Position numbers and translations under genes: made by a program. This document shows, in pieces, positions 1 to 8,222 of a stretch of DNA of 32,077 bases; the first letter of the stretch is position 1, and each line of letters begins with the position of its first letter. The notes beneath the pieces were generated by a model that saw nothing but the letters and a program-made list of their open reading frames with translations, did not search any database and had not been told where the DNA came from. Source of the stretch: Burkholderiaceae bacterium (GTDB lineage: Bacteria > Pseudomonadota > Gammaproteobacteria > Burkholderiales > Burkholderiaceae_C); the NCBI GenBank assembly GCA_013360485.1, contig JABWBN010000022.1, positions 1-32,077 on the forward strand. The letters are read 5' to 3'.

Positions 1-2895
1 GCCGTCGTTGTCGTCGTCGGCATCGAGTGCGTCCGCGACGCCGTCGCCATCGGAGTCGGGCCCCGGTACGGGCGTGTTGGTCGGGGTGTTGGTCGGCGTA
101 TTCGTCGGCGTGTTGGTGGGTGTGTTCGTCGGCGTGTTCACCGGCGTGTTGGTCGGCGTGTTGGTCGGCGTGTTGGTCGCCGTGTTCACGGGCGTGTTGG
201 TCGGCGTGTTGGTCGCCGTGTTCACCGGTGTGTTGGTCGCGGTGTTCACCGGCGTGTTGGTCGCGGTGTGGGTCGGCGTGCTCGTCGGGGTGCTGGTCGG
301 CGCGCTTGGCGCATCCCCGAACGCCCCCGGCAGCCCGTCCGCCCCGCCCAGGATGCCGTCGCCATCGGGGTCCGTCCCGTCCACCTTGCCGTCGTCGTCC
401 GTGTCCAGCGCCCCCAGCCCCGCCTCGTCGACGTCGAAGGACGTGTCGTTGTCGCTGTCGAGGTCGCGGTAGTCGGGCTGGTCGGCGCCGTCGGTGTTCT
501 GCGGCGTGTTCTGCGGGCTGGCGATCATGCCGTTGGGCCCGATGGCGCCGTCGGCGATGCCGTCGCCGTCGGCGTCGGTCAGGCCGCCGGCCTCGTCGAC
601 GTCGTTGACGCCGTCGTTGTCGGTGAGGATCAATACCTCCCCGCTGGAAAGGCGGGCCAAGCCTTCGACTTTCTCGAGCACCAGTCCCGCTGGGCCGCGC
701 AGATCGGGCATCAAGTCGCGCACCAGGGTCTTGGACACCGAAGCGCCGTCGGCCACCCCGTTGAGGTCGATGCTGTAGATGCGCTTGATGCGCGCGTCAG
801 GTCCGGCCTGGTTGTCCCGCTCGACGATCAGGTACCGGTCGCCGCCGATTGCCGTGATTTCAGACAGCCCGACCCAGCCGCCATTGGGCGACTGAACAGC
901 GTCCAGGGGGTAAAACACGAAGCGCCAGCTGCGCGTCGTCAGGTTGAACAGGCCGATGCGCGGCTGGCTCTCGCCGGCCCAGGGGCGCTGGAAGGCGACG
1001 ACGAGCTTGCCGTCGGACTCGGCCACGCCCTCGAAACCGTAGCGCGCCTGCAGCGCGTTGACTTCGGCCGGCAATGCCACCACGTCGTCGATCACGCCGC
1101 TGGCACTCACGCGCAGCAGCAGGTTGGCCGAGACGATGTTGCGCCCGCTCTCGTAGGCAGTCACCGATCCCGCCCCTTCGGAGGCGATCCAGAAACCCCC
1201 GCCACTGGCCAGAGATATGCCCTCCGGATCGAGATTGACGCTGCCGTCGGCGTTGATCATCGCCGCCACATCGGTTGCGTCGAACGCCTGGTTGTCCTTG
1301 GCCGACGGCAGGGTGGCCGCGAAGGCCGCCAGCACACCACCGCTGTCGCGTATCGTTGTCTCGCGCCGTATCACTGCCGGCGTCACGCCTGTGTCGATCT
1401 CGAAGATGCGATTGGCGCGGAAGAAGCTGTCGTCGACGGCATAGACCGTTGCGCCGCTGGCGGCCGCGGCCATCCCCGAAAGCGCTGCCCATGGCAGGGG
1501 GGTACCGTCGGCGCGATCGGCCGATACCAACGTCGGGTACGCGGCAGCCGCCTTCTGATAGCTGTAGATGTTGAGTGAACTGCGCACGGCGCCGCCTCGG
1601 TCGTCGACCTCGCTGGCCGCCACGAGCAAGCCGCGCGAGACAATGGGCAGCAGGCCCTCCGGACTGAGGGCAGCGGGCAATGCCTGCTTGAACGTCGGGG
1701 CCGACGGCTTGCTCATGTCGTAGACGGCAACCACACTGCTGCGCTCGGACGCGACGAACAAGTAGTCGGTATCGTTGTATCGGCCAAAGGCCACGTTCTC
1801 GGGCTCGTTGCCCTTGGCATCGGAGCGACGGTCGTTGTAGTGCCCGATGCGGGCCACGCGCCACTCCAGATCGTTGCCGGCCTCGTACGCCACCGTGCCA
1901 TCGACATTGAACACCGTGAAACCGCGGCTGCCGCCGTCGAGATCACCCTCGTTGGCGGTGGCGAACTGATTTGCCGAGATCCATGCCACTCCATCGGGCT
2001 CGCGCAGTCGATCAGCCTGGGTCTGGTCGAAGCGCACGATGTTCGGCCGTTCGTCGATCAGGTCGACCTTCTGCAGCGTGACGCTGCCTGCGCTGTAGTG
2101 GCTGGTGACCCGACCCGACACCAGGTCGACCAATGCCAGGTGGTTGTTTTCCTGCAACGATACGACGGCGACGTTGTTCTCGTTGATCGACACATACTCG
2201 GGCTCGGGGTCGCTGCCATAGAGCTTGGCGAGCCCGGCCAAGTCGACGTTGCGCAGTTTCCAAGTCGACGGCGCACCAGCGATGTCGACAATGACCAGGC
2301 GACCCGCCGGCAATTGGGGAATGGCTCCGTCGTTGACGTCCTCGTCACGCTCGTTTTCGATCACGACAACGGCGTACTTGCCGTCCTTGCTCACGGCCAC
2401 CGAATCGGGCTGGCCGCCCAGGTCGATCGTGTGGGTCGCGCTGCGACGTGCGATGTCGATCACGACCAGCTTTCCAGCCGGACTGGTGAAGCTCGGTGAC
2501 GTATTCACCGCGGCCAGTGCATAGGTGCCGGCCACCGCCACCGAAGTCGGTTCACCGCCCACGGCCAGCGCACCCAACGCCTTGGGGCGAGCGGGATCGG
2601 TGATGTCGACGAAGCCGATTTCCCCCTTCAAGCCGTTGGTATAGGCCAGTGTCATCCCGTCGTTGCTGGCAGCCACGATCTCGGCATTGACGGCATCGTC
2701 GGATTCGCAGGACGAACCCACCTGCTCGCACACGGCAAATGTCGCCACGCGGTTGAAGTGGCTCGCGGGATCGGGAACGGAGGGTTTGGGAGTCGGTGCG
2801 ACTGGATCGTCGTCATCGCCGCCGCAAGCCGCAAGGGACAGCACAGCAGCCAGCGCCAGCGCAATGGCATTCTTCGGAAATGGTGTGAGGGGCAT
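1..2895 (-). CDS. Phytase-like/choice-of-anchor lipoprotein with TSP3 repeats (3' partial)
   Basis: The frame is open from the ATG at 2895 to the left window edge, giving 965 codons with no stop, so the C-terminus is missing. Residues 1-24 form a lipoprotein signal ending in LAAC (Cys24), followed by GGDDD, so the mature protein should be lipid-anchored and exported. Residues about 45-430 resemble a beta-propeller of the choice-of-anchor I type (repeated VVDI, PDSVAVS, EPENVAF motifs). Residues about 430-790 resemble the esterase-like phytase domain ([27 protein letters not shown]). From about residue 795 there are Asp-rich thrombospondin-3 calcium repeats ([26 protein letters not shown]), then a TNTP-type linker at about 866-942, then a further [19 protein letters not shown] repeat. 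No clear Shine-Dalgarno sequence is visible. An enzymatic role (phosphate ester hydrolysis) is inferred from family resemblance only; adhesion or matrix roles are also possible. Confidence 0.85.
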   Translation of the reverse strand, partial: MPLTPFPKNAIALALAAVLSLAACGGDDDDPVAPTPKPSVPDPASHFNRVATFAVCEQVGSSCESDDAVNAEIVAASNDGMTLAYTNGLKGEIGFVDITDPARPKALGALAVGGEPTSVAVAGTYALAAVNTSPSFTSPAGKLVVIDIARRSATHTIDLGGQPDSVAVSKDGKYAVVVIENERDEDVNDGAIPQLPAGRLVIVDIAGAPSTWKLRNVDLAGLAKLYGSDPEPEYVSINENNVAVVSLQENNHLALVDLVSGRVTSHYSAGSVTLQKVDLIDERPNIVRFDQTQADRLREPDGVAWISANQFATANEGDLDGGSRGFTVFNVDGTVAYEAGNDLEWRVARIGHYNDRRSDAKGNEPENVAFGRYNDTDYLFVASERSSVVAVYDMSKPSAPTFKQALPAALSPEGLLPIVSRGLLVAASEVDDRGGAVRSSLNIYSYQKAAAAYPTLVSADRADGTPLPWAALSGMAAAASGATVYAVDDSFFRANRIFEIDTGVTPAVIRRETTIRDSGGVLAAFAATLPSAKDNQAFDATDVAAMINADGSVNLDPEGISLASGGGFWIASEGAGSVTAYESGRNIVSANLLLRVSASGVIDDVVALPAEVNALQARYGFEGVAESDGKLVVAFQRPWAGESQPRIGLFNLTTRSWRFVFYPLDAVQSPNGGWVGLSEITAIGGDRYLIVERDNQAGPDARIKRIYSIDLNGVADGASVSKTLVRDLMPDLRGPAGLVLEKVEGLARLSSGEVLILTDNDGVNDVDEAGGLTDADGDGIADGAIGPNGMIASPQNTPQNTDGADQPDYRDLDSDNDTSFDVDEAGLGALDTDDDGKVDGTDPDGDGILGGADGLPGAFGDAPSAPTSTPTSTPTHTATNTPVNTATNTPVNTATNTPTNTPVNTATNTPTNTPTNTPVNTPTNTPTNTPTNTPTNTPTNTPVPGPDSDGDGVADALDADDDNDG
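71..298 (-). repeat. 19 x 12-bp tandem repeat encoding a TNTP-type linker
   Basis: Nineteen contiguous 12-bp units, plus-strand consensus GGCGTGTTGGTC, run without a gap. On the minus strand they encode tetrapeptides of the form (T/V)NT(P/A) within the lipoprotein gene. Sequence between units is nearly identical, with variation mostly at third positions and at T/V and P/A choices. Repeat number is expected to vary by slippage or recombination. Confidence 0.93.
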
Positions 2896-3000
2896 GTGGG
2901 TCTGGCTTCGAGCCGGGTCCGGTTGACGTGCAGCCGCACACGGTAGCCACCGCGTTTGACCAGCGCGTGACACCTCGTGCCGTGCGCGGCGCACCCCACC

Positions 3001-4575
3001 CTACTTCGCCGGTCCCCCGTGGCCACCCAGCAGCACCGAGACTTCGTGCTGCTCGGCCTGGGGGCGCTGCGCATAGCGATCGGACGCGAGGGCAAGGTCG
3101 AGCGGGCGCTTGCCGGCCCTGTCGCGGGCGTTGGGGTCGAGGCCGTGCGCCACGAGCCACCGGATCTGCGCCACGCGCGCGAATGGCGCGGCCAGGTGCA
3201 GGGCCGTGCTGCCGTCGTCGTCCGTCGCGCGAATGTTGGCGCCGTGCGCGGCCAGCAGCTCCATCGCCGCAACATTGCCGTGGAACGCGGCTTCGAGGAA
3301 CGGCGTCTGGCCGTACTGGCTGCGCGCTTCGAGCGGCGCGCCGAAAGCGATGAGACCGCCCAGGAGGTCGAGCGTGGCCGTGCGCTGGGCCGCCAGGTGC
3401 AGCGCGGTGCGGCCGTCGGCCCCGCGGGCCGCGGCATGCGCTGGCGTTGCACCGTCCATGAGGCGGGTCAGAGGGCGGACGTCGTCATCGGTCACATTGC
3501 CAGCCAGCAGGGCCAGCAGCGCGTCCTCTGGCAGCGGCACGCCCGCGCCCAGCATGTGGTCGGCCACCGGCAGCAAGTTGCGGTTGCCCAGCACATGCGA
3601 CATGGGTGCCTGCCCTGCGCGGTCGCGCGCCTGCGCCTTCGCCCCACGCGCCACCAGCAGGTCGAAAACGGCAATCAACCGCTGCGCGGCGTCACTCTCG
3701 CTGCGGTAGTGGGCGCTGGCCATGGCCTCGGCCAGCGGCGTGCGACCGGCGTCATTGCGCGCGTCCACGGGCGCGCCGGCATCGAGCAGGCGCCGCAGCA
3801 CATCGATGTCACCCCAGGTCACCGCCGCTGTGTGCAGCACCGTCGTTCCGTGCCACGACGCAACCTTCAGATCCGGCCTCCCGGCCAGAAGCGCTTTCAA
3901 GCCGGCGGCATCGCGGCGCATCAGGGCAGCGCTCACCGCCGCTGCTGGCGTGGCCGCCTCGCGGCGCAGGGCATCGAGCCTGGCGTTGGCCGCGGCCTTG
4001 TCGCGCGCGGCTTCCTCGCGCTGCCGCGCGCTCTCGGCTTGCGCCCACTGGTCGAGGAAGGCCCGTACGCTGCCCTGGTCCGACGGTGCAACGGGTTGCA
4101 GGAAGACCGTGGCCCCAGCCACTTTCCATGTCAGTGCGCGGTGGCGCGACACCCCCCCTACCCGGCTGTGGCGCTCGTACTCCTCGGTCTCGGCGGGCGG
4201 GCCGTACTGCACCTCGAAGTGCTGCTGCACGCGTGCAAAGTCTTCCGGGCGGAACTCGAGCGCGACCTCCACGACGCGCCCCTGCGCCTCCGTCAGGTGG
4301 TGCACGCGCAGGGTCGGCGACAGCGACTGCAACCGGCGCGGCAATGCCACTGTGCGCTCACCGCGCGAGCCCTGGCGCCAGCACGGTTGCCCGGCATCGG
4401 TCCAGCGCAGGTCGGCTCCCGCGCAAGGTTGCAACTGCGCCTCGAGCGTCTCGCCCAACCGGATGCTCAGGAAGATCGGCGCCGCGGCGCCGGGGCCGGC
4501 CTGTGCACACATGCTCGACACTCCGATCAGGAAACACAATGCAGCCTTGCCGCCGTACATGAACAGCCTCGCCAT
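3001..4575 (-). CDS. Exported ankyrin-repeat protein
   Basis: The protein is 524 residues from the ATG at 4575. That start was chosen because an AGGT-like ribosome site lies about 10 bases upstream and because it begins a plausible signal peptide (GGKAALCFLIGVSSMCAQA). A longer GTG start at 4608 is possible but adds a polar stretch before the signal. The first about 200 residues are an unassigned domain, followed by a charged helical stretch rich in Ala, Arg and Glu. The rest is about six to seven ankyrin repeats, with TVLHTAA, GRTPLAEAM, GRTALHLAAQ, GQTPFLEAAF, GSTALHLAA and GKRPLDLAL marking repeat starts. Ankyrin repeats bind proteins, so a periplasmic scaffold or inhibitor role is likely, but the partner is unknown. 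The gene lies 105 bases upstream of the lipoprotein gene on the same strand, so co-transcription is possible. Confidence 0.85.
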   Translation of the reverse strand: MARLFMYGGKAALCFLIGVSSMCAQAGPGAAAPIFLSIRLGETLEAQLQPCAGADLRWTDAGQPCWRQGSRGERTVALPRRLQSLSPTLRVHHLTEAQGRVVEVALEFRPEDFARVQQHFEVQYGPPAETEEYERHSRVGGVSRHRALTWKVAGATVFLQPVAPSDQGSVRAFLDQWAQAESARQREEAARDKAAANARLDALRREAATPAAAVSAALMRRDAAGLKALLAGRPDLKVASWHGTTVLHTAAVTWGDIDVLRRLLDAGAPVDARNDAGRTPLAEAMASAHYRSESDAAQRLIAVFDLLVARGAKAQARDRAGQAPMSHVLGNRNLLPVADHMLGAGVPLPEDALLALLAGNVTDDDVRPLTRLMDGATPAHAAARGADGRTALHLAAQRTATLDLLGGLIAFGAPLEARSQYGQTPFLEAAFHGNVAAMELLAAHGANIRATDDDGSTALHLAAPFARVAQIRWLVAHGLDPNARDRAGKRPLDLALASDRYAQRPQAEQHEVSVLLGGHGGPAK

Positions 4576-4743
4576 CTGCAGATCGACCTCGGCCCACGCG
4601 TGCCTCACGGTTGCGGTGGGCGCCGCCCGATCTTACGCAGCCGACGGGACACCCACCAGCGCGACCACCACGGCAACGGTGCACGACGGATCATCGCGTT
4701 GAACGAGTCTTGACGCCGGCCCACGCCGACGAGGAGGATGACC

Positions 4744-5202
4744 ATGAAGGTTCTGCTGCTCACCGTGCTCGCGGCGCTCGTCGTCGCCGCCGCGGTTGCC
4801 GCCATCTGGCTGAAGCTGCGCGAGCCGACCCCACAGGAGAAGCTGGCGGCGCTGGAACAGGAAGTGACGCCCAGCGGCGGCATCGTCCTGCGCCAGGAAC
4901 TTCAGGGCCAGCCCAAAGCCTTTCTGCTGCAAGACTGCAAGCTGTACGTGCTGGACGCCAGCGGACCCGGCAAGGTGACACGCACGCAGGTACTCCAGCC
5001 CGGCTTCTACCCGTGGTTCACCGCATGCACCGGGCAATCGATCCGCTTCGAGTCGGGCTATCTGCGGGTGGAACTCAGCAACATGGCCTTCGGTGCCGGC
5101 GGCGGCAACCTCAGCGGCGGCTCCTATCGCAGCCTCGACGGCCTGGCCTGGGAAAAGCACACGGCCAAGGGCTGGCTGCCTGTGGACAAGGCACAGGACT
5201 GA
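4744..5202 (+). CDS. Small membrane-anchored hypothetical protein
   Basis: The protein is 152 residues. The start is placed at the ATG at 4744 because GAGGAGG (4731-4737) sits six bases before it; the in-frame ATG at 4738 directly abuts that site and is too close. Residues about 2-22 are one hydrophobic helix, so this is a membrane anchor or uncleaved signal. The rest is polar and exported, with two cysteines about 32 residues apart (LQDCKLY and FTACTG) that could form a disulfide, and a Gly-rich stretch GAGGGNLSGG. No family is recognised. It is divergent from the ankyrin gene. Confidence 0.8.
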   Translation: MKVLLLTVLAALVVAAAVAAIWLKLREPTPQEKLAALEQEVTPSGGIVLRQELQGQPKAFLLQDCKLYVLDASGPGKVTRTQVLQPGFYPWFTACTGQSIRFESGYLRVELSNMAFGAGGGNLSGGSYRSLDGLAWEKHTAKGWLPVDKAQD

Positions 5203-5243
5203 ATATGAGTGGATTGAACCTCCTGAGCTTCGGCCATGCAGCG

Positions 5244-5639
5244 TTAGGCCTCAGAGAGCGAGACCACCCGCTTCGGGAAGGCCTTGCGGAGCTTCGAATC
5301 CGCTGACACGACTTTCGCGTCGAGGTGCTCTGCAAGAGCCACGTACTCACAGTCATACGCCGAGCAACCACTCTCCGCCGCAAGCTTCAACACCGCCAGA
5401 GAAGACACGTCGTACTCGTTATCGGCAACCAGTGCCTCGGCGCGGGCATCGATGGCCATGGCGGCATCAAGTGTCAGCAACTTCTGGCGCATGTACGCGC
5501 TCAAAATGTTGCGAAACTCGCTCCGCCACAGGCGAGGCACCGCCCACTCGCCATCGCGAAGAAGGAGGTCCTCCACCTTTTCACTGAACTTCCCCGGTAG
5601 ATACAGATACGCAATGACGTTGACATCGGCGACTATCAC
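5244..5639 (-). CDS. vapC: PIN-domain toxin (VapC/FitB type)
   Basis: The 131-residue protein has the full acidic set of a PIN ribonuclease: Asp5 in VADVN, Glu41 in RSEF, Asp96 in AYDCEYV and Asp114 in SADSK. These residues bind Mg or Mn in the family and cleave RNA, often tRNA or rRNA. Translation begins at a GTG that shares four bases (GTGA, 5636-5639) with the antitoxin stop codon, so toxin synthesis is probably coupled to that of the antitoxin. Length is normal for the family. Identity as a PIN toxin is secure; the RNA target is unknown. Confidence 0.93.
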   Translation of the reverse strand: MIVADVNVIAYLYLPGKFSEKVEDLLLRDGEWAVPRLWRSEFRNILSAYMRQKLLTLDAAMAIDARAEALVADNEYDVSSLAVLKLAAESGCSAYDCEYVALAEHLDAKVVSADSKLRKAFPKRVVSLSEA

Positions 5640-5881
5640 GCCCGGCCCTCGCGCTTGAACTTGTCAACATCTTCGTGCTTGAACGTACGGCCTTGAAGCC
5701 CTTGGCGCATCTCCCGCGCCCTGGCGGCGTGCTCAGCAGCACTGATCTTCCTTGGCAGGAGCACAGTCTCGAGGCACGCAATTGCCTCACTGTTGAGGCT
5801 ACGATGGTGCACTTCAGCCGAGGCCTTCAGTTGCGAGTAAACCTCGTCAGGAATACCTTTGAGCGTGATCGTCGTAGGCAT
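5636..5881 (-). CDS. Ribbon-helix-helix antitoxin (FitA/Arc-like)
   Basis: The protein is 81 residues. The N-terminal about 45 residues (TITLKGIPDEVYSQLKASA, then HHRSLNSEAIACLE) match the ribbon-helix-helix fold of FitA/VapB antitoxins, with the short beta strand ITLKGIP used for DNA contact. The C-terminal half is charged and probably wraps the PIN toxin. It is the first gene of a two-gene operon and overlaps the toxin by four bases. It is expected to autorepress the promoter at 5908-5936, where two direct repeats lie. Confidence 0.92.
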   Translation of the reverse strand: MPTTITLKGIPDEVYSQLKASAEVHHRSLNSEAIACLETVLLPRKISAAEHAARAREMRQGLQGRTFKHEDVDKFKREGRA

Positions 5882-5900
5882 GGCTTGTCCTTCGCTGAAA

Positions 5901-5936
5901 TGGTTCCATTATGGTTCCAGAACGACGGCATATCAA
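5901..5936 (-). promoter_or_regulatory. Promoter and direct-repeat operator of the RHH/PIN toxin-antitoxin operon
   Basis: On the minus strand, TTGATA (5931-5936) and CATAAT (5908-5913) are separated by exactly 17 bases, a good sigma70 arrangement. Two copies of TGGAACCA (plus strand TGGTTCCA at 5901-5908 and 5912-5919) are 11 bases apart, one helical turn, and overlap the -10 element. Direct repeats on one face of the helix are typical of ribbon-helix-helix operators. The antitoxin ATG is about 20 bases downstream. Confidence 0.75.
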
Positions 5937-5986
5937 ACGCCACCGAGGCCTCGTGTCTTCCAACAGAAGCGAGCACGGCGAAGTGG

Positions 5987-6319
5987 GTGTGCCCTAAGCG
6001 AAAACGAAGGGTCGAGGCTACGCTGGCTGTAGCCCTCGCTGTACTGGCAAGCTCAAGCTCGACAGCCGCGCCGCGCGCGCACGATGGCACCGAACCCATT
6101 ACCCGCCCCAGTGGGCTGACGCCCATACGCTGGATCGTCATCGAGGAAAGCGCTGCCAAGGCCAAATCCGCCGCCGCTGGCGTTGACTGCACAAAGTTCG
6201 TGCTGACGCTGGCGCAGGCGGCACGGCACCTGCGTCGGGCGCGACGAATCGACGAACACGATTTCAACCACATGATCACCTGGCTGCCCTTCGACAGCGG
6301 CGACGAAATGTTCCTCTAA
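5987..6319 (+). pseudogene. Small exported hypothetical protein, possibly frameshifted at its end
   Basis: From a GTG at 5987 the frame encodes 110 residues: a basic N-terminus (PKRKRR), a hydrophobic signal (TLAVALAVLASS), a STAAPRA cleavage-like site, and a domain with CTKFVLTLAQAARHLRRAR and DEHDFNHMITWLP. From memory, this resembles short proteins common in Burkholderiales in which such a motif is followed by a segment ending in N-G-R-x-x-H-W and a glycine-rich tail. Here TAA interrupts after GDEMFL, but the +1 frame immediately continues as NARIAHCHAPGLGSL and ends at 6377, suggesting a single-base frameshift. The start is uncertain, because ATG codons further upstream overlap the toxin-antitoxin promoter. 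It may be real and short, or a decayed gene. Confidence 0.5.
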
Positions 6320-6480
6320 TGCCCGCATTGCCCACTGCCACGCACCGGGTCTTGGCTCGTTGACTGATCGCGAATGATTGGGCTCGAGTCGCGACGCGGA
6401 ACCGTCCGGCGCAACCCGCTCGAGTCTGGCGCTCACGGCGGGCCATTCGATAACGACGACCCACAGGCTCCCGCAAGCGA

Positions 6481-7386
6481 TCATGCTGACACGGTCTGCC
6501 GCATCACCTCGCGCAGCCAGACCTGGGCTGCATCGGCATGGGCGCGCACATGCCAGGCCATGGCGATCGAGAAGCCCGGCACCTCCAGCGGTACGGGTAG
6601 CGCCACCAGCGGGCCGACCCAGCGCCGCGCCAGGCGCGCGGGCACGGTGGCGATCAGGTCGGTGCTCTCGATCAGGCTGGGAACAAGCAGAAAGCTGTTG
6701 ACCGAGATCTGCACACGGCGGGTTCGGCCCAGGCGCTGCAGCGCCTCGTCCACGGCACCGACGAACCCGCCGCCGCTGGGTGAGACCAACACATGTGTCA
6801 GCGCGCAGAATGCGTCCAGATCCAGCTTGCGCTTGGCGGCGGGATGGCCGCGACGCAACACGGATAGGAACGTCTCGTCGTAGAGCTTGCGCGTTCGCAG
6901 CATGCTGGGCGTGGTCTGCGGAGTGAGCAAGGCCAGATCGAGCTCGCCGCTGGCCAGTTGCTCGGGCAGCGCCTGCAGGTCTGTGCGGTGCATGGCCAAC
7001 TGGCAATGCGGTGCGAACATGGCCAGGCGCGCCACCATCGGTGCTGTCACGGTGCTGTGTATGGCATCCGTAGCAGCAACGCGAAACACCTGCTGCGCCG
7101 TCAGCGGGTCGAAGGTTCGATTTGCGCTGATCAAGCCATGCACACCGGCCAGCAGCTCGCGCAGCGGCGCCCTCAGAGCCTGCGCACGCGGCGTGGGTGT
7201 CATGCCCTTGGGGCCAGGCAACAGCAGCGGATCGCCGAAGGCCTCGCGCAACTGCCTCAACTGCGCCGACACCGCCGGCTGCGACAGGCCCAACCGCGAT
7301 GCCGCGCGAGTGACGTGGCACTCCGCCAGGAGCACGTCCAACGAGACGAGCAGGTTCAGATCCATCCGGGGCAGCGCAGCGGTCAT
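6481..7386 (-). CDS. LysR-family transcriptional regulator (divergent from SDR operon)
   Basis: About 301 residues from the ATG at 7386; a second ATG at 7365 (MDLNLLVSLDVLL) is an equally family-like start. The N-terminal winged helix-turn-helix contains the hallmark ECHVTRAASRLGLSQPAVSAQLRQLREAFGDPLL. The remainder is a periplasmic-binding-protein-like effector domain (FRVAATDAIHSTV, PAHLAR-like region). It is divergently arranged with the SDR/quinone reductase operon, separated by about 105 bases, the normal layout for a LysR regulator of its neighbour. It likely senses a quinone-like or electrophilic compound, but the ligand cannot be read from sequence. Confidence 0.93.
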   Translation of the reverse strand: MTAALPRMDLNLLVSLDVLLAECHVTRAASRLGLSQPAVSAQLRQLREAFGDPLLLPGPKGMTPTPRAQALRAPLRELLAGVHGLISANRTFDPLTAQQVFRVAATDAIHSTVTAPMVARLAMFAPHCQLAMHRTDLQALPEQLASGELDLALLTPQTTPSMLRTRKLYDETFLSVLRRGHPAAKRKLDLDAFCALTHVLVSPSGGGFVGAVDEALQRLGRTRRVQISVNSFLLVPSLIESTDLIATVPARLARRWVGPLVALPVPLEVPGFSIAMAWHVRAHADAAQVWLREVMRQTVSA

Positions 7387-7415
7387 AAGCAGCTTGGATC
7401 GTACGAATAATGACA

Positions 7416-7450
7416 ATCGATTTTGCGGATTGCTGCGTACTGCCTAGAGT
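7416..7450 (+). promoter_or_regulatory. LysR-type T-N11-A site and promoter for the SDR operon
   Basis: A 15-base element beginning ATC (7416-7418) and ending GAT (7428-7430) has the T-N11-A form of LysR sites, though only the outer arms match. Overlapping it, TTGCGG (7423-7428) and TAGAGT (7445-7450) are 16 bases apart and could be the -35 and -10 of the rightward operon. Both elements are plausible but weak. Confidence 0.4.
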
Positions 7451-7492
7451 GCGTCCATCACCTGATCCACTTCCTCAATGGAGTCGCAGAAA

Positions 7493-8215
7493 ATGTCGAT
7501 AGTCAACCAGCGCATCCTGATCATCGGCGGCAGCAGCGGCATGGGCCTGGCCAGCGCCAGGCGCCTCGTGCAAGCCGGCGCAGAAGTGGTGGTAACCGGC
7601 CGCAATGCGGCCAAGCTCGATGCAGCCGTCACTTCCCTGGGTGGCAAAACCATCGGCATGACTGCCGATTTCACCGATCGCAGCTCGCTCGACACTCTGA
7701 TGCGCCGCATCGAACGCCTGGATCACCTGGTTCTGGCGGCCGCTGGTGCCGCGGCCTGGGGGCCATTTGCCCAATTGCCGGCGCAGGCCATACGCGACGC
7801 GCTCGAGACCAAGCTGCTGGGCTACTGGCAGAGCCTGCAAGCCGCATTGCCCGTCCTGCGCAAGAACGGTTCGGTGGTCTTTCTGACCGGTGCAGCCTCG
7901 CGCGTGGCGATGGTGGGCACTGCAGGACTCGCAGCCGTGAACGGTGGCATCACCCAGATGGCGCAGACGCTGGCCAAGGAGCTGGCGCCACTGCGCGTGA
8001 ATGTGGTTTCACCCGGCCTGGTGGACACGCCGGCCTACGACGGTATGCCCGCGCAGGCCAAGGCCGGCATGTTCGCCAGCGCGGCCAAGGGCCTGCCCGT
8101 CGGCCGCACCGGCACGCCCGACGATGTCGCGCAGTGCGTGGAAATGCTCGTGACCAACACCTTCGCCACCGGCATGCTGCTGGACATCGACGGTGGTGCC
8201 CGCACGCCCCTGTGA
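7493..8215 (+). CDS. SDR-family protein lacking the canonical catalytic residues
   Basis: The protein is 240 residues. The start at 7493 is preferred because GGAG (7480-7483) lies nine bases upstream; the ATG at 7478 has no ribosome site. It has a Rossmann fold with the coenzyme loop IGGSSGMG (11-18) and the SDR segments VVVTGRN and RVNVVSPGLVDTP. At the usual active site, VVFLTGAASR then GLAAVNGGI replaces the Ser and Tyr-x3-Lys set: alignment to classical SDRs puts Leu146 at the Tyr and Asn150 at the Lys position. It may bind NAD(P) but use different chemistry or act as a sensor or partner. It is followed seven bases later by a quinone-reductase-like gene in the same operon. Confidence 0.9.
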   Translation: MSIVNQRILIIGGSSGMGLASARRLVQAGAEVVVTGRNAAKLDAAVTSLGGKTIGMTADFTDRSSLDTLMRRIERLDHLVLAAAGAAAWGPFAQLPAQAIRDALETKLLGYWQSLQAALPVLRKNGSVVFLTGAASRVAMVGTAGLAAVNGGITQMAQTLAKELAPLRVNVVSPGLVDTPAYDGMPAQAKAGMFASAAKGLPVGRTGTPDDVAQCVEMLVTNTFATGMLLDIDGGARTPL

Positions 8216-8222
8216 GCAGGCC

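Noticed and set aside
71-298. Regular short repeats as a CRISPR array
   Set aside because: Units are 12 bp and contiguous with no spacers, and they code for a Thr/Asn/Pro linker in frame.
860-1864. Long minus-strand frame with Arg-rich product
   Set aside because: It is a shadow of the lipoprotein frame, with no domain-like pattern and an unlikely Arg/Gly-rich composition.
5675-5986. Extension of the small exported protein upstream to 5675
   Set aside because: It would run antisense through the antitoxin gene and its promoter, and the signal peptide begins near 5987.
7423-7450. Strong promoter claim for the SDR operon
   Set aside because: The -35 and -10 matches are partial and the spacer is 16 bases, so it was kept only as a low-confidence regulatory entry.
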